A stretch of 64,000 nt of DNA from Caldilineaceae bacterium (lineage in GTDB: Bacteria > Chloroflexota > Anaerolineae > Caldilineales > Caldilineaceae): contig JAJDTL010000004.1 of NCBI GenBank assembly GCA_022827195.1, positions 186,001 to 250,000 on the forward strand, in the 5' to 3' direction. Shown piece after piece: positions 26,740-34,754 of this stretch (within the stretch, counting starts at the first letter, position 1; each line of letters begins with the position of its first letter). Position numbers and translations under genes: made by a program. The notes below the pieces were generated by a model. The model ran no database searches and was not told the origin of the DNA. It saw only the letters and a list, made by a program, of their open reading frames with translations.

Positions 26740-28044
26740 ATGGACGGGATCTGTTCTTCTTCGGCCATGGAGATAGTTCGCGCGATTCGCGACCGGAAAC
26801 TTTCGGCGCGCGAGGTTGCCGACGCCTACCTGGCTCGTATCAGCAGGGCCAACGCGACCGTGAATGCCGTGACTGTGGTCGCAGATGACGCGCTGGAACA
26901 GGCCAGTACGGCAGACGAGATCCAGGCAAAGGGAGAGGAGCTTGGCCCTTTGCACGGGCTGCCATTCACGGTCAAGGACACTTTCGCGGCGGAGGGGCTC
27001 GTCAGCAGTCTCGACAGGCGAATCCGCAACAGACAGTCCGTAAGAAGGGACGCGACCGTCGTAGCCCGCATGAAACAGGCCGGCGCGATCCTTCTCGCCA
27101 AAACGAACTGTCCTCCGGCTGGCAGCGGCAATGACACTGAGAACGCGGTTGTCGGCCAGACCCGCAACCCTTGCGATCCCAGTCGTTCGCCCGGAGGCAG
27201 CAGCGGGGGAGAAGCGGCGCTTGTCGCGGCCGGCGCTTCTCCTATGGGACTTGGAAGCGATACCGGCGGCGGCCTGCGCGTTCCGGCCGCCTTTTGCGGC
27301 ATCACTGCACTGAAGCCAACCCAGGGCCGTGTACCCAACACTGGCGTCTACAACCAGCCGGGAGGATTTACCGACCAGCGCACGCAGATCGGACCCGCTG
27401 CAAGGAACGTAGGGGACCTTCTGCTTGCGCTGCGCGTCATCGACGGACCCGACTATCAGGACGCCGGCGTGGTCGCCATGCCTCTTATGGACCCCAAACA
27501 GCTGCCTTTGGACGGTCTGACCATCGCCTACTTCCCCTTCGACCCCGACTCCCTCGTTACCTCATCGGTTTCAAACGCGGTCGGCAGCTGCGCTCAGGCC
27601 CTTGCACGCGCAGGCGTTCAGGTTGTGGAGAACTGTCCGCTGGACCTCATCGGCGGGGCCCGCGACCTCGATCGGGGCTGGCGCAACATGGCTGGAACGC
27701 GCGGCCAGGATGTGGTCGAGCTTCTCCACGCCTGGGACCAGTTCAGGACAAATCTACTACACTATATCCGGTACTACGATGCCATACTCTGTCCCGCCGT
27801 CCACCATACCGCGCCTTCGATCGGCACGCGCGACACCCAGCGTTTCGACTACACCGTCCCCTTCAGTCTCACCGGTTATCCCGCTGCAGTCGTACCGGTT
27901 GCGCAGGACAGTTCCGGCCTTCCTGTCGCCGTCCAGATTGTCTCGCATCCTTGGCGGGAAGACATGGTGCTCGCCCTCGCCCACCACTTGGACATTGAGT
28001 TTGGCGGTTGGCAAGCCAATTGCGCTGCCAACCTGCAACTCTAG
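26740..28044 (+). CDS. Amidase signature family protein lacking the Ser nucleophile
   Basis: 434 residues. Amidase-signature enzymes use a Lys / cis-Ser / Ser triad. Lys79 (FTVKDTF) and the cis-Ser S154 (SPGGSSGGEAAL) are present, but the nucleophile position in G-S-D-T-G-G-S reads GSDTGGGLRVPAAFCG, that is Gly178 (codon GGC). All other landmarks are intact, so the gene is not decaying; it may have a binding or regulatory role or an altered mechanism. The start is ATG 26740, preceded by GGGGTAGGA; the upstream in-frame start at 26608 has no support. Confidence 0.85.
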   Translation: MDGICSSSAMEIVRAIRDRKLSAREVADAYLARISRANATVNAVTVVADDALEQASTADEIQAKGEELGPLHGLPFTVKDTFAAEGLVSSLDRRIRNRQSVRRDATVVARMKQAGAILLAKTNCPPAGSGNDTENAVVGQTRNPCDPSRSPGGSSGGEAALVAAGASPMGLGSDTGGGLRVPAAFCGITALKPTQGRVPNTGVYNQPGGFTDQRTQIGPAARNVGDLLLALRVIDGPDYQDAGVVAMPLMDPKQLPLDGLTIAYFPFDPDSLVTSSVSNAVGSCAQALARAGVQVVENCPLDLIGGARDLDRGWRNMAGTRGQDVVELLHAWDQFRTNLLHYIRYYDAILCPAVHHTAPSIGTRDTQRFDYTVPFSLTGYPAAVVPVAQDSSGLPVAVQIVSHPWREDMVLALAHHLDIEFGGWQANCAANLQL

Positions 28045-28094
28045 CCCGCTTCCGGCGTATTGGTGAGAGAAAAGTCGCCAAATAGGAGGAAGCA

Positions 28095-28559
28095 ATGGAC
28101 GAAGAACGCAACGGCGAAACCGCAGCAAGGGAAGCGAGCGAAGGACCACAGGAAACGGCAGGGGGCGAAGACATCGCCCGCGAGGTCAACCGGCTGGTCG
28201 AAGCGATGGCCGGAGCCGTGAGCAGTGCCTGGAACAGTAGCCGGCGGCACCAACTTGAGGCCGAGCTGCGCGACTGTTTGGGGACACTCGTCGACAACCT
28301 GGAGGAGGCGCTCAACCGATTCGGGCGCAGCGAGCAGGGGCAGGAGCTGCAGGACCAGGCCACCCGGGTAGCCAGTCGCGTCCGCGAAAGCGCGCTCGCA
28401 GCCGAGTTGAAAGATGGGCTGGTGCAGGGGCTGAGGACGGCTGCTGACGAGGTTCAGCGTTTTGCCGGCAACTTCGAGGAGTCTCAGTCCAAAGCCGGGT
28501 CAACACAGGACATCGAAGTGGAAGCGGACCCGGATGAGTCGCGTGAGGATAAAGAATGA
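28095..28559 (+). CDS. Uncharacterised acidic helical protein
   Basis: 154 residues, not recognised. AGGAGGAAGCA precedes ATG 28095, a strong ribosome-binding site. Residues about 25-130 read as long amphipathic helices (REVNRLVEAMAGAVSSAW, LRDCLGTLVDNLEEALNRFG, LKDGLVQGLRTAADEVQRF), and both ends are acidic and disordered-looking. This resembles phasin-like or apolipophorin-like coat proteins in general character only. It follows the amidase by 50 nt and may be co-transcribed. Confidence 0.7.
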   Translation: MDEERNGETAAREASEGPQETAGGEDIAREVNRLVEAMAGAVSSAWNSSRRHQLEAELRDCLGTLVDNLEEALNRFGRSEQGQELQDQATRVASRVRESALAAELKDGLVQGLRTAADEVQRFAGNFEESQSKAGSTQDIEVEADPDESREDKE

Positions 28560-28601
28560 GAGGTGCCGTCTCTTTGGCCTCCGCCTGGCTTGCTTCCAAG
28601 T

Positions 28602-29804
28602 TCAGGGGAGCAAAAAGAAATGCTTTGCCAGTTTCAGGATTCCCTGGCCCCACGGTACGCGATGGGAAACGCCGCTACTGTCCTTGAAACTGTCCAGGTT
28701 CTCCAGGTACCATGTGAAATTGCGGACCAGCGCCTCTTTGTTGCTGTATCTCGGCTGCCAGCCCAACATTCTCTGCGCCTTCGCTACCGAAACAAATGAG
28801 TCGGTGGCCGCGGTCTCGTAGACCCACTTGTACAGCGGCGAGAGTCCCAACCTCTCCAACACGCGCAGCGTCCAGATCGCGGGGCCCGCCGGCAACGGGA
28901 CGACCCGTTTGCCGTGCCCAGCAAAGTCGAGCACCGCCTGGTAGTCTTCTTTCATCGTCGCAAAGTCGGTCGCGCCAATGTTGAAAGTGTCGTTCACGCG
29001 CTCTGCCGGCAGGGTCGCTGTCAGATAGATCGCGGCGCACAGGTCCTCCACGTCGAGCAGTTGATACCGGTTCTTGCCGCTGCCCAGCATCGGGAAGTTC
29101 CTGCCGTCCTTCGCCCAATCGTAGAACAGCGCAAATACACCCAGGCGTTCCGGGCCGATAAAGGTCTTGGGGCGGACGATCGGGACGCACATCCCCTCTT
29201 GGCGGAACTCGAGGCAGATCTCCTCTGCCCCGATTTTCGCTTCACCGTAAGGGCCGACGCCGACCAACGGGTCCTCTTCGTCCAACGGATGGTGGTCGGG
29301 GATTCCGTATACGGCGGTGGATGAAATCTGGACCGTCCGCCCGATGCCCGCCTCCCGGGCGACCTGCAGCACGTTGCGAGTGCCGTCGATGTCGGTCGAA
29401 TAGATCTCCTCAGGGCTGTAGAGCGGGAGCGCCGCCGCGGCGTGAACCACCAGGTCCACGCCCTCCATTGCCTTTCGCACCGCTTCGATGTCGCGGATGT
29501 CTCCGTCTACAACAGTGATCGCCTCCCTTTCGGGATAGTCAAAGGGAACGATGTCCAATGACACAGGCCGGATGCCGCGTTTGCGCAGATAGCGCACGAG
29601 GTTGATGCCAAGAAAGCCCGCTCCGCCCGTGATCAGCCAGGTCTGCCCAGCCGCTTGACGTTCGTCGCAGGCTGTTTCCGGAAGCGCAGATGACGAAACG
29701 TCGACCGCGCGGTCCGGACCGCCCCCCCCGGCGACCGTCGTCGGTTCTTGGCCTGGCGATGCCTTGCTCTCTTTTGCACTCGACACTGGCTGCTCGACCG
29801 GCAT
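28602..29804 (-). CDS. NAD-dependent epimerase/dehydratase (extended SDR)
   Basis: 400 residues. After a disordered Ala/Ser/Gly-rich N-terminus of about 50 residues comes the Rossmann motif WLITGGAGFLGINLVRYL. The catalytic Ser/Tyr/Lys set is in ISSTAVYG and VGPYGEAKIGAEE (Y-x-x-x-K). Such enzymes modify nucleotide sugars or related carbonyls; the downstream C-terminal region with WVYETAATDSFVSVAKAQRMLGW is typical of epimerases. It begins 5 nt after the Nudix stop, so the two probably share a transcript. The low-complexity N-terminus is unusual; translation could begin nearer residue 50. Confidence 0.87.
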   Translation of the reverse strand: MPVEQPVSSAKESKASPGQEPTTVAGGGGPDRAVDVSSSALPETACDERQAAGQTWLITGGAGFLGINLVRYLRKRGIRPVSLDIVPFDYPEREAITVVDGDIRDIEAVRKAMEGVDLVVHAAAALPLYSPEEIYSTDIDGTRNVLQVAREAGIGRTVQISSTAVYGIPDHHPLDEEDPLVGVGPYGEAKIGAEEICLEFRQEGMCVPIVRPKTFIGPERLGVFALFYDWAKDGRNFPMLGSGKNRYQLLDVEDLCAAIYLTATLPAERVNDTFNIGATDFATMKEDYQAVLDFAGHGKRVVPLPAGPAIWTLRVLERLGLSPLYKWVYETAATDSFVSVAKAQRMLGWQPRYSNKEALVRNFTWYLENLDSFKDSSGVSHRVPWGQGILKLAKHFFLLP

Positions 29805-29809
29805 AAGTA

Positions 29810-30328
29810 TCAGGAACCGCTCTCCAATTCAATCCAACGCTGCAAAAGAGATCGTGTCGAATCAAAGGCAATTTCAGACGGAATCTCTTCCGGCCGGTAC
29901 CATCCCGCTGCCTGTACGTCGTCCGCTACATACGGGATGGCCGCAGAGCCTGCCGGGCCCGCTTCAAAGGCCAGCACAATCCCAATTCGTTCGCCACGGT
30001 CGCTTACCATGGGAAAGATATCCAGGAGGCGACCAATCTCCACTGTCAGCCCGACCTCTTCGTTCAGCTCCCTCTGCAGCGCCTCGAGCGGCATTTCTCC
30101 GGCGTCCATATAGCCTCCCGGCAGCGACCATTTGCCCTGCGCCGGGTCGACGGCGCGTTGCACCAGCAGGACGCGCCCTTCGTGAAGGATCAGGGCAATG
30201 ACCGCCACTTTCGGATCATGAAACTGGACGAATCCGCAGGACTTGCAGACGGGTCGAACGGCGTTGAAGCGCGACTCCTCCGCAATCGCGCCGGCACAAT
30301 ATGGGCAGTAGCGAAATCGCCTGTTCAT
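29810..30328 (-). CDS. Nudix hydrolase with N-terminal zinc ribbon
   Basis: 172 residues. A zinc ribbon (YCPYCAG...VCKSCGF) is followed by the Nudix box GGYMDAGEMPLEALQRELNEEVGL, which binds Mg2+ and cleaves nucleoside diphosphates linked to another moiety. The layout resembles NADH pyrophosphatase (NudC) but lacks its N-terminal domain. I chose ATG 30328 because an extended -10 (TGC-TATACT) ends 7 nt before it, so transcription should begin at or next to the start codon; the upstream frame to 30475 overlaps the divergent gene. Confidence 0.88.
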   Translation of the reverse strand: MNRRFRYCPYCAGAIAEESRFNAVRPVCKSCGFVQFHDPKVAVIALILHEGRVLLVQRAVDPAQGKWSLPGGYMDAGEMPLEALQRELNEEVGLTVEIGRLLDIFPMVSDRGERIGIVLAFEAGPAGSAAIPYVADDVQAAGWYRPEEIPSEIAFDSTRSLLQRWIELESGS

Positions 30329-30335
30329 TGTGGGA

Positions 30336-30341
30336 AGTATA
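30336..30341 (-). promoter_or_regulatory. Extended -10 box for the Nudix gene
   Basis: TATACT preceded by TGC on the minus strand, ending 7 nt before ATG 30328. The spacing predicts a leaderless mRNA. Confidence 0.6.
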
Positions 30342-30362
30342 GCACCTGCAGTCCCGAAGTGG

Positions 30363-30368
30363 TATACT
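30363..30368 (+). promoter_or_regulatory. Extended -10 box for the radical SAM gene
   Basis: TATACT preceded by TGG, ending 6 nt before ATG 30375, back to back with the divergent Nudix promoter. It predicts a leaderless mRNA. Confidence 0.6.
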
Positions 30369-30374
30369 TGCGTC

Positions 30375-31319
30375 ATGTTTTCGGCGGAAAGCGGCGCCTC
30401 CGTCCACCCCGGACAGGCAGTTATACGCGAGAGACCGGCCCGCAGCGCACTGACGCGCACCGGCGGCTTCCTCACCGGTTTCAGCCACTCGCTGCAGCCC
30501 TACATTGGGTGCCGCTTCGGATGCAGCTACTGTTATGTACGGTACTCGAACGTCCACCGTTTTAACAACGGGGGCTATGAGTGGGGCGACTACGTATACC
30601 CGCGGGTAGGCATTGCCGAGCAGCTGGAACGCGAACTGAACCGGCTGGAAACTCAGGACCGGCTCGGGCAAACAGCCGTGTTTATGTCGTCCGCGACCGA
30701 CCCCTACCAAGGGGCCGAGAGCCGCTTCGGGTTGACCCGCCAGTGCCTTGCCGTATTTGTGAAGAGACCCCCGGGCCTCCTTGCAGTTCAGACCCGCTCG
30801 CCTCTGGCGTCAAGGGACTTTGACATGATGGCGGCACTCGGCGATCGATGTCTTCTCAATGTCTCGCTGGAGACCGATCGCGATGACGTTCGTCAACGCC
30901 TTACGCCGCGCTGTCCCTCAATTGGCAAACGGCTGGCTACTGTCCGCCAGGCACGCGAGGCCGGCATCCCGACCCAGGTGACGGTCAGCCCATGCCTGCC
31001 GTACTCCGGGGTTGAGACCTTTGGAGAGCTGTTGCTCAACGCAAGCGATCGGGTAGTTGTGGATAGTTTCGTCGCCGGCGACGGCGGCGGCGGCAAGCGC
31101 ACCGCGCGCACGGCCATCCCCGCCCTCTACGCCGAATCCGGCTGGCACGACTGGCGGTCCCAGGAGGAGGCCCTTCGTCTCTACCACTGGCTGCACGACA
31201 GGAACGGCGAACAGGTTGGCTGGTCCCAGGAAGGGTTCACCCGGCAGGCCCGCAGCATTACCGGTCGGGCCGGAAAACCGGCGGCAGAGGAGTTGCAAGC
31301 GAGGTACTGTCCAAAATGA
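30375..31319 (+). CDS. Radical SAM protein, SPL/Rv2578c-like
   Basis: 314 residues. The iron-sulfur motif C-x3-C-x2-C is in [14 protein letters not shown] and lies within a context typical of the spore-photoproduct-lyase-like group. [27 protein letters not shown] and [12 protein letters not shown] are shared group motifs. The activity of these stand-alone members is unknown. ATG 30375 lies directly behind an extended -10 box, while the in-frame start at 30330 would precede the predicted transcript start. The stop overlaps the next start as ATGA. Confidence 0.88.
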   Translation: MFSAESGASVHPGQAVIRERPARSALTRTGGFLTGFSHSLQPYIGCRFGCSYCYVRYSNVHRFNNGGYEWGDYVYPRVGIAEQLERELNRLETQDRLGQTAVFMSSATDPYQGAESRFGLTRQCLAVFVKRPPGLLAVQTRSPLASRDFDMMAALGDRCLLNVSLETDRDDVRQRLTPRCPSIGKRLATVRQAREAGIPTQVTVSPCLPYSGVETFGELLLNASDRVVVDSFVAGDGGGGKRTARTAIPALYAESGWHDWRSQEEALRLYHWLHDRNGEQVGWSQEGFTRQARSITGRAGKPAAEELQARYCPK

Positions 31320-32212
31320 CTCTCTATGGCGGCATCGAAGCAGGTGGTACAAAATTCGTCTGCGCGGTCGGCTCCGGACCGGATGAGATTGTTGCCGAAA
31401 TTCGTCTACCTACGGAATCGCCGGACACCACGTTAGGCCGCGTAATCGACTTCTTCAGGCAACAGCAGGAGCAGCATGAGATTGCCGCGATCGGCGTTGC
31501 CTCCTTTGGCCCCGTCGACCCGGAGCCGGAGTCGCCCAGCTTCGGCTACATTACCAATACGCCCAAGCCGGGATGGGCCCATACGCCGGTCGTGCCGCTG
31601 TTGCGCGATGCCTTCGGCCTACCGATCGGGTTCGATACCGATGTCAACGTCGCCGCGCTCGGCGAGCATCGTTGGGGTGCGGCCAGGGGCGTCGATACAT
31701 TTGTCTATCTGACCATCGGCACCGGTATCGGCGGCGGCGGCATGGTAGACGGCAAGCTGATGCACGGTCTGCTCCACCCGGAAATGGGCCACATCGCCAT
31801 ACCCCATGACTGGGAGCGAGACTCATTCGCGGGCACGTGTCCGTTTCACGGAGACTGCTGGGAGGGGTTGGCCAACGGCCCCGCGCTCGAGGCGCGTTGG
31901 GGACAGCCCGGCGAAACGCTTCCCGCCATGCACGAAGCCTGGCAACTCGAGGCCCACTACCTGGCGTGGGGCGTCACCAACATCATGATGATCCTGTCGC
32001 CAAAGATGGTCGTGATGGGCGGCGGTGTCATGGAACAGGAGCATATCTTTCCCCTTGTACGCCAGAAAGTGAAGTCCCACCTGAACGGTTACATTCAGAG
32101 CGAGACCGTGCTTGAAGGGCTCGACGACTACATCGTCCCGCCGGCACTGGGCAGCCGTTCCGGCGTCCTGGGCGCGATCGCTCTCGCACAGCAGGCCTGT
32201 GAACGCAGCTAG
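31316..32212 (+). CDS. ROK family sugar kinase (fructokinase-like)
   Basis: 298 residues. N-terminal ATP-binding motif [16 protein letters not shown]; sugar-binding [17 protein letters not shown] with the catalytic Asp; [14 protein letters not shown]; and the ROK zinc site HPEMGHIAI followed by C-x-F-H-G-D-C. The sequence style ([23 protein letters not shown]) is closest to bacterial fructokinases. It phosphorylates a hexose with ATP in the cytoplasm. It overlaps the radical SAM gene by 4 nt and is followed by galT after 45 nt. Confidence 0.9.
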   Translation: MTLYGGIEAGGTKFVCAVGSGPDEIVAEIRLPTESPDTTLGRVIDFFRQQQEQHEIAAIGVASFGPVDPEPESPSFGYITNTPKPGWAHTPVVPLLRDAFGLPIGFDTDVNVAALGEHRWGAARGVDTFVYLTIGTGIGGGGMVDGKLMHGLLHPEMGHIAIPHDWERDSFAGTCPFHGDCWEGLANGPALEARWGQPGETLPAMHEAWQLEAHYLAWGVTNIMMILSPKMVVMGGGVMEQEHIFPLVRQKVKSHLNGYIQSETVLEGLDDYIVPPALGSRSGVLGAIALAQQACERS

Positions 32213-32257
32213 CCGACCCCCGTCACGCCCGCCTCCTGGATTCCGCACTGTGTCCGC

Positions 32258-33307
32258 ATGACCGCTCGCTTTGACCCTGCACAGCATCCGCACCGCCGCC
32301 ACAATCCTTTGACCGGCGAGTGGGTCCTTGTTTCGCCCCACCGCATGCAACGTCCGTGGCAGGGCCAGACGGAGAGCAAGCGGCAGCCGCCCCTGCCTCG
32401 CTACGATCCGGATTGCTATCTATGTCCCGGCAATGCGCGCGCAGGCGGATTGACCAATCCCGTCTATGACCAGACCTTTGTCTTTTCAAATGATTTCGCC
32501 GCGCTGCGGACCGAAACGCCTGGCGGCGAGTTCAGGTCCGGCCGCTTCCTGCACTCGCAGGCTGAGACCGGCGTCTGCCGCGTTATCTGCTTCAGTCCTC
32601 GCCATGACCTGACCCTGGCGCGCATGGGGCGGCCCGCCATTCGCCGCGTGATCGACCTCTGGGCAGATCAGGCCGCCGAGCTGGGGCAGGACCCGCAAAT
32701 CGACTATGTGCAGATCTTCGAGAATCGGGGCGCGATCATGGGCAGTTCCAACCCGCATCCACACGGCCAGGTGTGGGCTACCCGCCGCCTGCCGGTTGAA
32801 CCCGCCAAAGAGGACCGCGAGCAGCGCGCTTATTTCAAGCGGCATGGCGCGCCCATGTTGTTGGACTATTTGGAAGAGGAACTTGCAGAACGGACCCGGA
32901 TTGTGCTCGACAACGACGCCTGGGTGGCGCTGGTGCCCTATTGGGCTGTCTGGCCCTTCGAAACCCTGGTCCTGCCTCGCCGGCATGTAGTGCAGCTGGC
33001 CGCCCTGACACCGTTCGAAAGGGATGCCCTCGCAGATGTGCTCAAGCGGCTGCTGACGCGTTACGACAATCTCTTTACGACCAGTTTTCCCTATTCGATG
33101 GGCTGGCACGCCGCGCCGACCGTTGGAGGCGACAACCGCCATTGGCAGCTTCACGCCCACTTCTACCCACCGCTTCTGCGCTCAGCCACGGTGAAGAAGT
33201 TCATGGTAGGCTACGAAATGCTCGCGACGCCGCAACGCGACCTGACGGCCGAACAGGCAGCGCATCAGCTGCGGCTCGCCAGCGAAGTTCACTTTGAGGA
33301 TGCGTGA
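32258..33307 (+). CDS. galT: Galactose-1-phosphate uridylyltransferase
   Basis: 349 residues, the standard GalT length. It transfers UMP between UDP-glucose and galactose-1-phosphate in the Leloir pathway. The zinc-binding pair C53/C56 (DCYLCPGN) and the active-site HPH ([11 protein letters not shown], nucleophile H169) are intact, as are the N-terminal [17 protein letters not shown] and the C-terminal [11 protein letters not shown]. It follows the ROK kinase on the same strand; no galK or galE of standard type is adjacent, though an epimerase lies at 28.6 kb. Its last 19 nt overlap the convergent fumarase beta gene. Confidence 0.95.
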   Translation: MTARFDPAQHPHRRHNPLTGEWVLVSPHRMQRPWQGQTESKRQPPLPRYDPDCYLCPGNARAGGLTNPVYDQTFVFSNDFAALRTETPGGEFRSGRFLHSQAETGVCRVICFSPRHDLTLARMGRPAIRRVIDLWADQAAELGQDPQIDYVQIFENRGAIMGSSNPHPHGQVWATRRLPVEPAKEDREQRAYFKRHGAPMLLDYLEEELAERTRIVLDNDAWVALVPYWAVWPFETLVLPRRHVVQLAALTPFERDALADVLKRLLTRYDNLFTTSFPYSMGWHAAPTVGGDNRHWQLHAHFYPPLLRSATVKKFMVGYEMLATPQRDLTAEQAAHQLRLASEVHFEDA

Positions 33308-33867
33308 GGGTCTGCTGCGCGGTTGCGGTAGGCTTCTGTGGCCGACCGGTAGGCGTCGCCGCCGTGGCAGTCGTTGATCACAATCAGTGGAAAGGCTTCA
33401 ACCTCCAACTCGCGAACTGCCTCGCTCATCAGATCGTCGTATGCAATAATCCGGCTACTGCGAATCTGCCGCGCCAGGAGAGCGGCCGCTCCGCCAACCG
33501 CGGCAAAATAAACGGCGGTATGCTGTATGAGTGCTCGCTTTACTTCCTCGGACCGGCTTCCCTTGCCGATCAGCCCTGCCACACCCCGCTCCAGCAGCGG
33601 GAGCGTATATGGGTCCATCCGGCCGCTTGTCGTAGGGCCGGCCGGACCGATCGCGGCGCCCGGTTTGGCCGGCGCCGGCCCAACGTAATAGATGACCTGG
33701 CCGGCAAGAGGCAGCGGCAGCGGTTCTCCCCTCTGCATCGCATCGAAGAGGCGCTGATGCGCGGCGTCCCTGGCCGTAAAGATCCGGCCCGTGAGCAGGA
33801 CCTGCTCGCCGGCCCGCAGTGACTTCACGGTTGCCTCATCGAGCGGGGCAACGACTGTCCTTGTCAT
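33289..33867 (-). CDS. Class I fumarate hydratase (or tartrate dehydratase), beta subunit
   Basis: 192 residues, corresponding to the C-terminal domain of class I fumarases. Motifs [44 protein letters not shown] and GLIGKGS are typical; the last part contains a catalytic-region [16 protein letters not shown] 33867 overlaps the alpha-subunit stop by one base (TGATG), giving tight coupling. The 3' end overlaps convergent galT by 19 nt. It acts with the alpha subunit on fumarate/malate. Confidence 0.92.
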   Translation of the reverse strand: MTRTVVAPLDEATVKSLRAGEQVLLTGRIFTARDAAHQRLFDAMQRGEPLPLPLAGQVIYYVGPAPAKPGAAIGPAGPTTSGRMDPYTLPLLERGVAGLIGKGSRSEEVKRALIQHTAVYFAAVGGAAALLARQIRSSRIIAYDDLMSEAVRELEVEAFPLIVINDCHGGDAYRSATEAYRNRAADPHASSK

Positions 33868-34703
33868 CACAACTCCAGGGTCGCCCGTCGCGGCGCCGAG
33901 CAGTTCAGGTTTACCGCCATCGGAAGCGCCGCGATGTGCGTTGCCAGGGTTTCCACGTGCACCGCCAGCGCGGTCACGACGCCGCCCAATCCCTGCGGAC
34001 CGATCCCAAGAGCATTGATGGCTTCCAGCAACTCCGCCTCCAGTTCGGCCAGGTGAGGAACGGGGTTTACGCTGCCGATCGGTCGCAGCAGCGCTTTCTT
34101 GGCCGCGATCCCGACCGTGTCCAACGAGCCGCCGACGCCCGCGCCGACGATGAGTGGGGGGCACGCGTTGGGGCCCGCCCGTTCAACCGTCTCCAAAACG
34201 AAGCTGCGCACGCCTTCAATCCCAACCGCGGGCGGGAACATCTGCACGCGGCTCATCAGCTCGGCCCCGAAGCCCTTCTGCAATGCGCTGACCCTGAGTC
34301 GCTCTCCGGCCACAATCTCCCAATGGATCAGCGCGGGCGTGTTGTCGCCTGAGTTTACTCGCAAAAGTGGATCGCTCACTACCGATTTGCGCAGGTCGGC
34401 GTACGCATCTCTCGTTGCCGCCTGCAGGGCATCGTCGATCCTTCCTCCGCTGAAATGGACGTCCTGGCCCACCTCCACGAACAGGATCGCCATTCCCGTG
34501 TCCTGGCACGTCGGAATCGTCTCGGTCTCCGCGTAGGCCGCATTCTCCAGCAGGAGTTCGATGATCTGCTGGCCCGTGGCAGACTTCTCCTTGCCCCGCG
34601 CCCTGCGCATCGCCGCCAGATAGTCGTCCGGCAAACTGTGCGCCGCCTGGCGTAGGAGCTCGGAGACCGCCTTGCGCACATCCCCAACGTCGACTGTTCG
34701 CAA
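33867..34703 (-). CDS. Class I fumarate hydratase, alpha subunit (4Fe-4S)
   Basis: 278 residues from TTG 34703. It binds the catalytic iron-sulfur cluster through cysteines in TIPTCQDTGMAILFVEVGQ, GPNACPPLIVGAGVGGSLD and NLNCSAPRR. I moved the start from GTG 34748 to TTG 34703: GGGAGGAG ends 6 nt before the TTG, and the resulting N-terminus (MRTVDVGDVRKAV) matches how these subunits begin. With the beta subunit it forms the oxygen-sensitive two-gene fumarase. Confidence 0.92.
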   Translation of the reverse strand: MRTVDVGDVRKAVSELLRQAAHSLPDDYLAAMRRARGKEKSATGQQIIELLLENAAYAETETIPTCQDTGMAILFVEVGQDVHFSGGRIDDALQAATRDAYADLRKSVVSDPLLRVNSGDNTPALIHWEIVAGERLRVSALQKGFGAELMSRVQMFPPAVGIEGVRSFVLETVERAGPNACPPLIVGAGVGGSLDTVGIAAKKALLRPIGSVNPVPHLAELEAELLEAINALGIGPQGLGGVVTALAVHVETLATHIAALPMAVNLNCSAPRRATLEL

Positions 34704-34754
34704 TTGCCACTCCTCCCGTCCGTGACCGTTCAGGCGCCGCAGGCCCACCGCATT

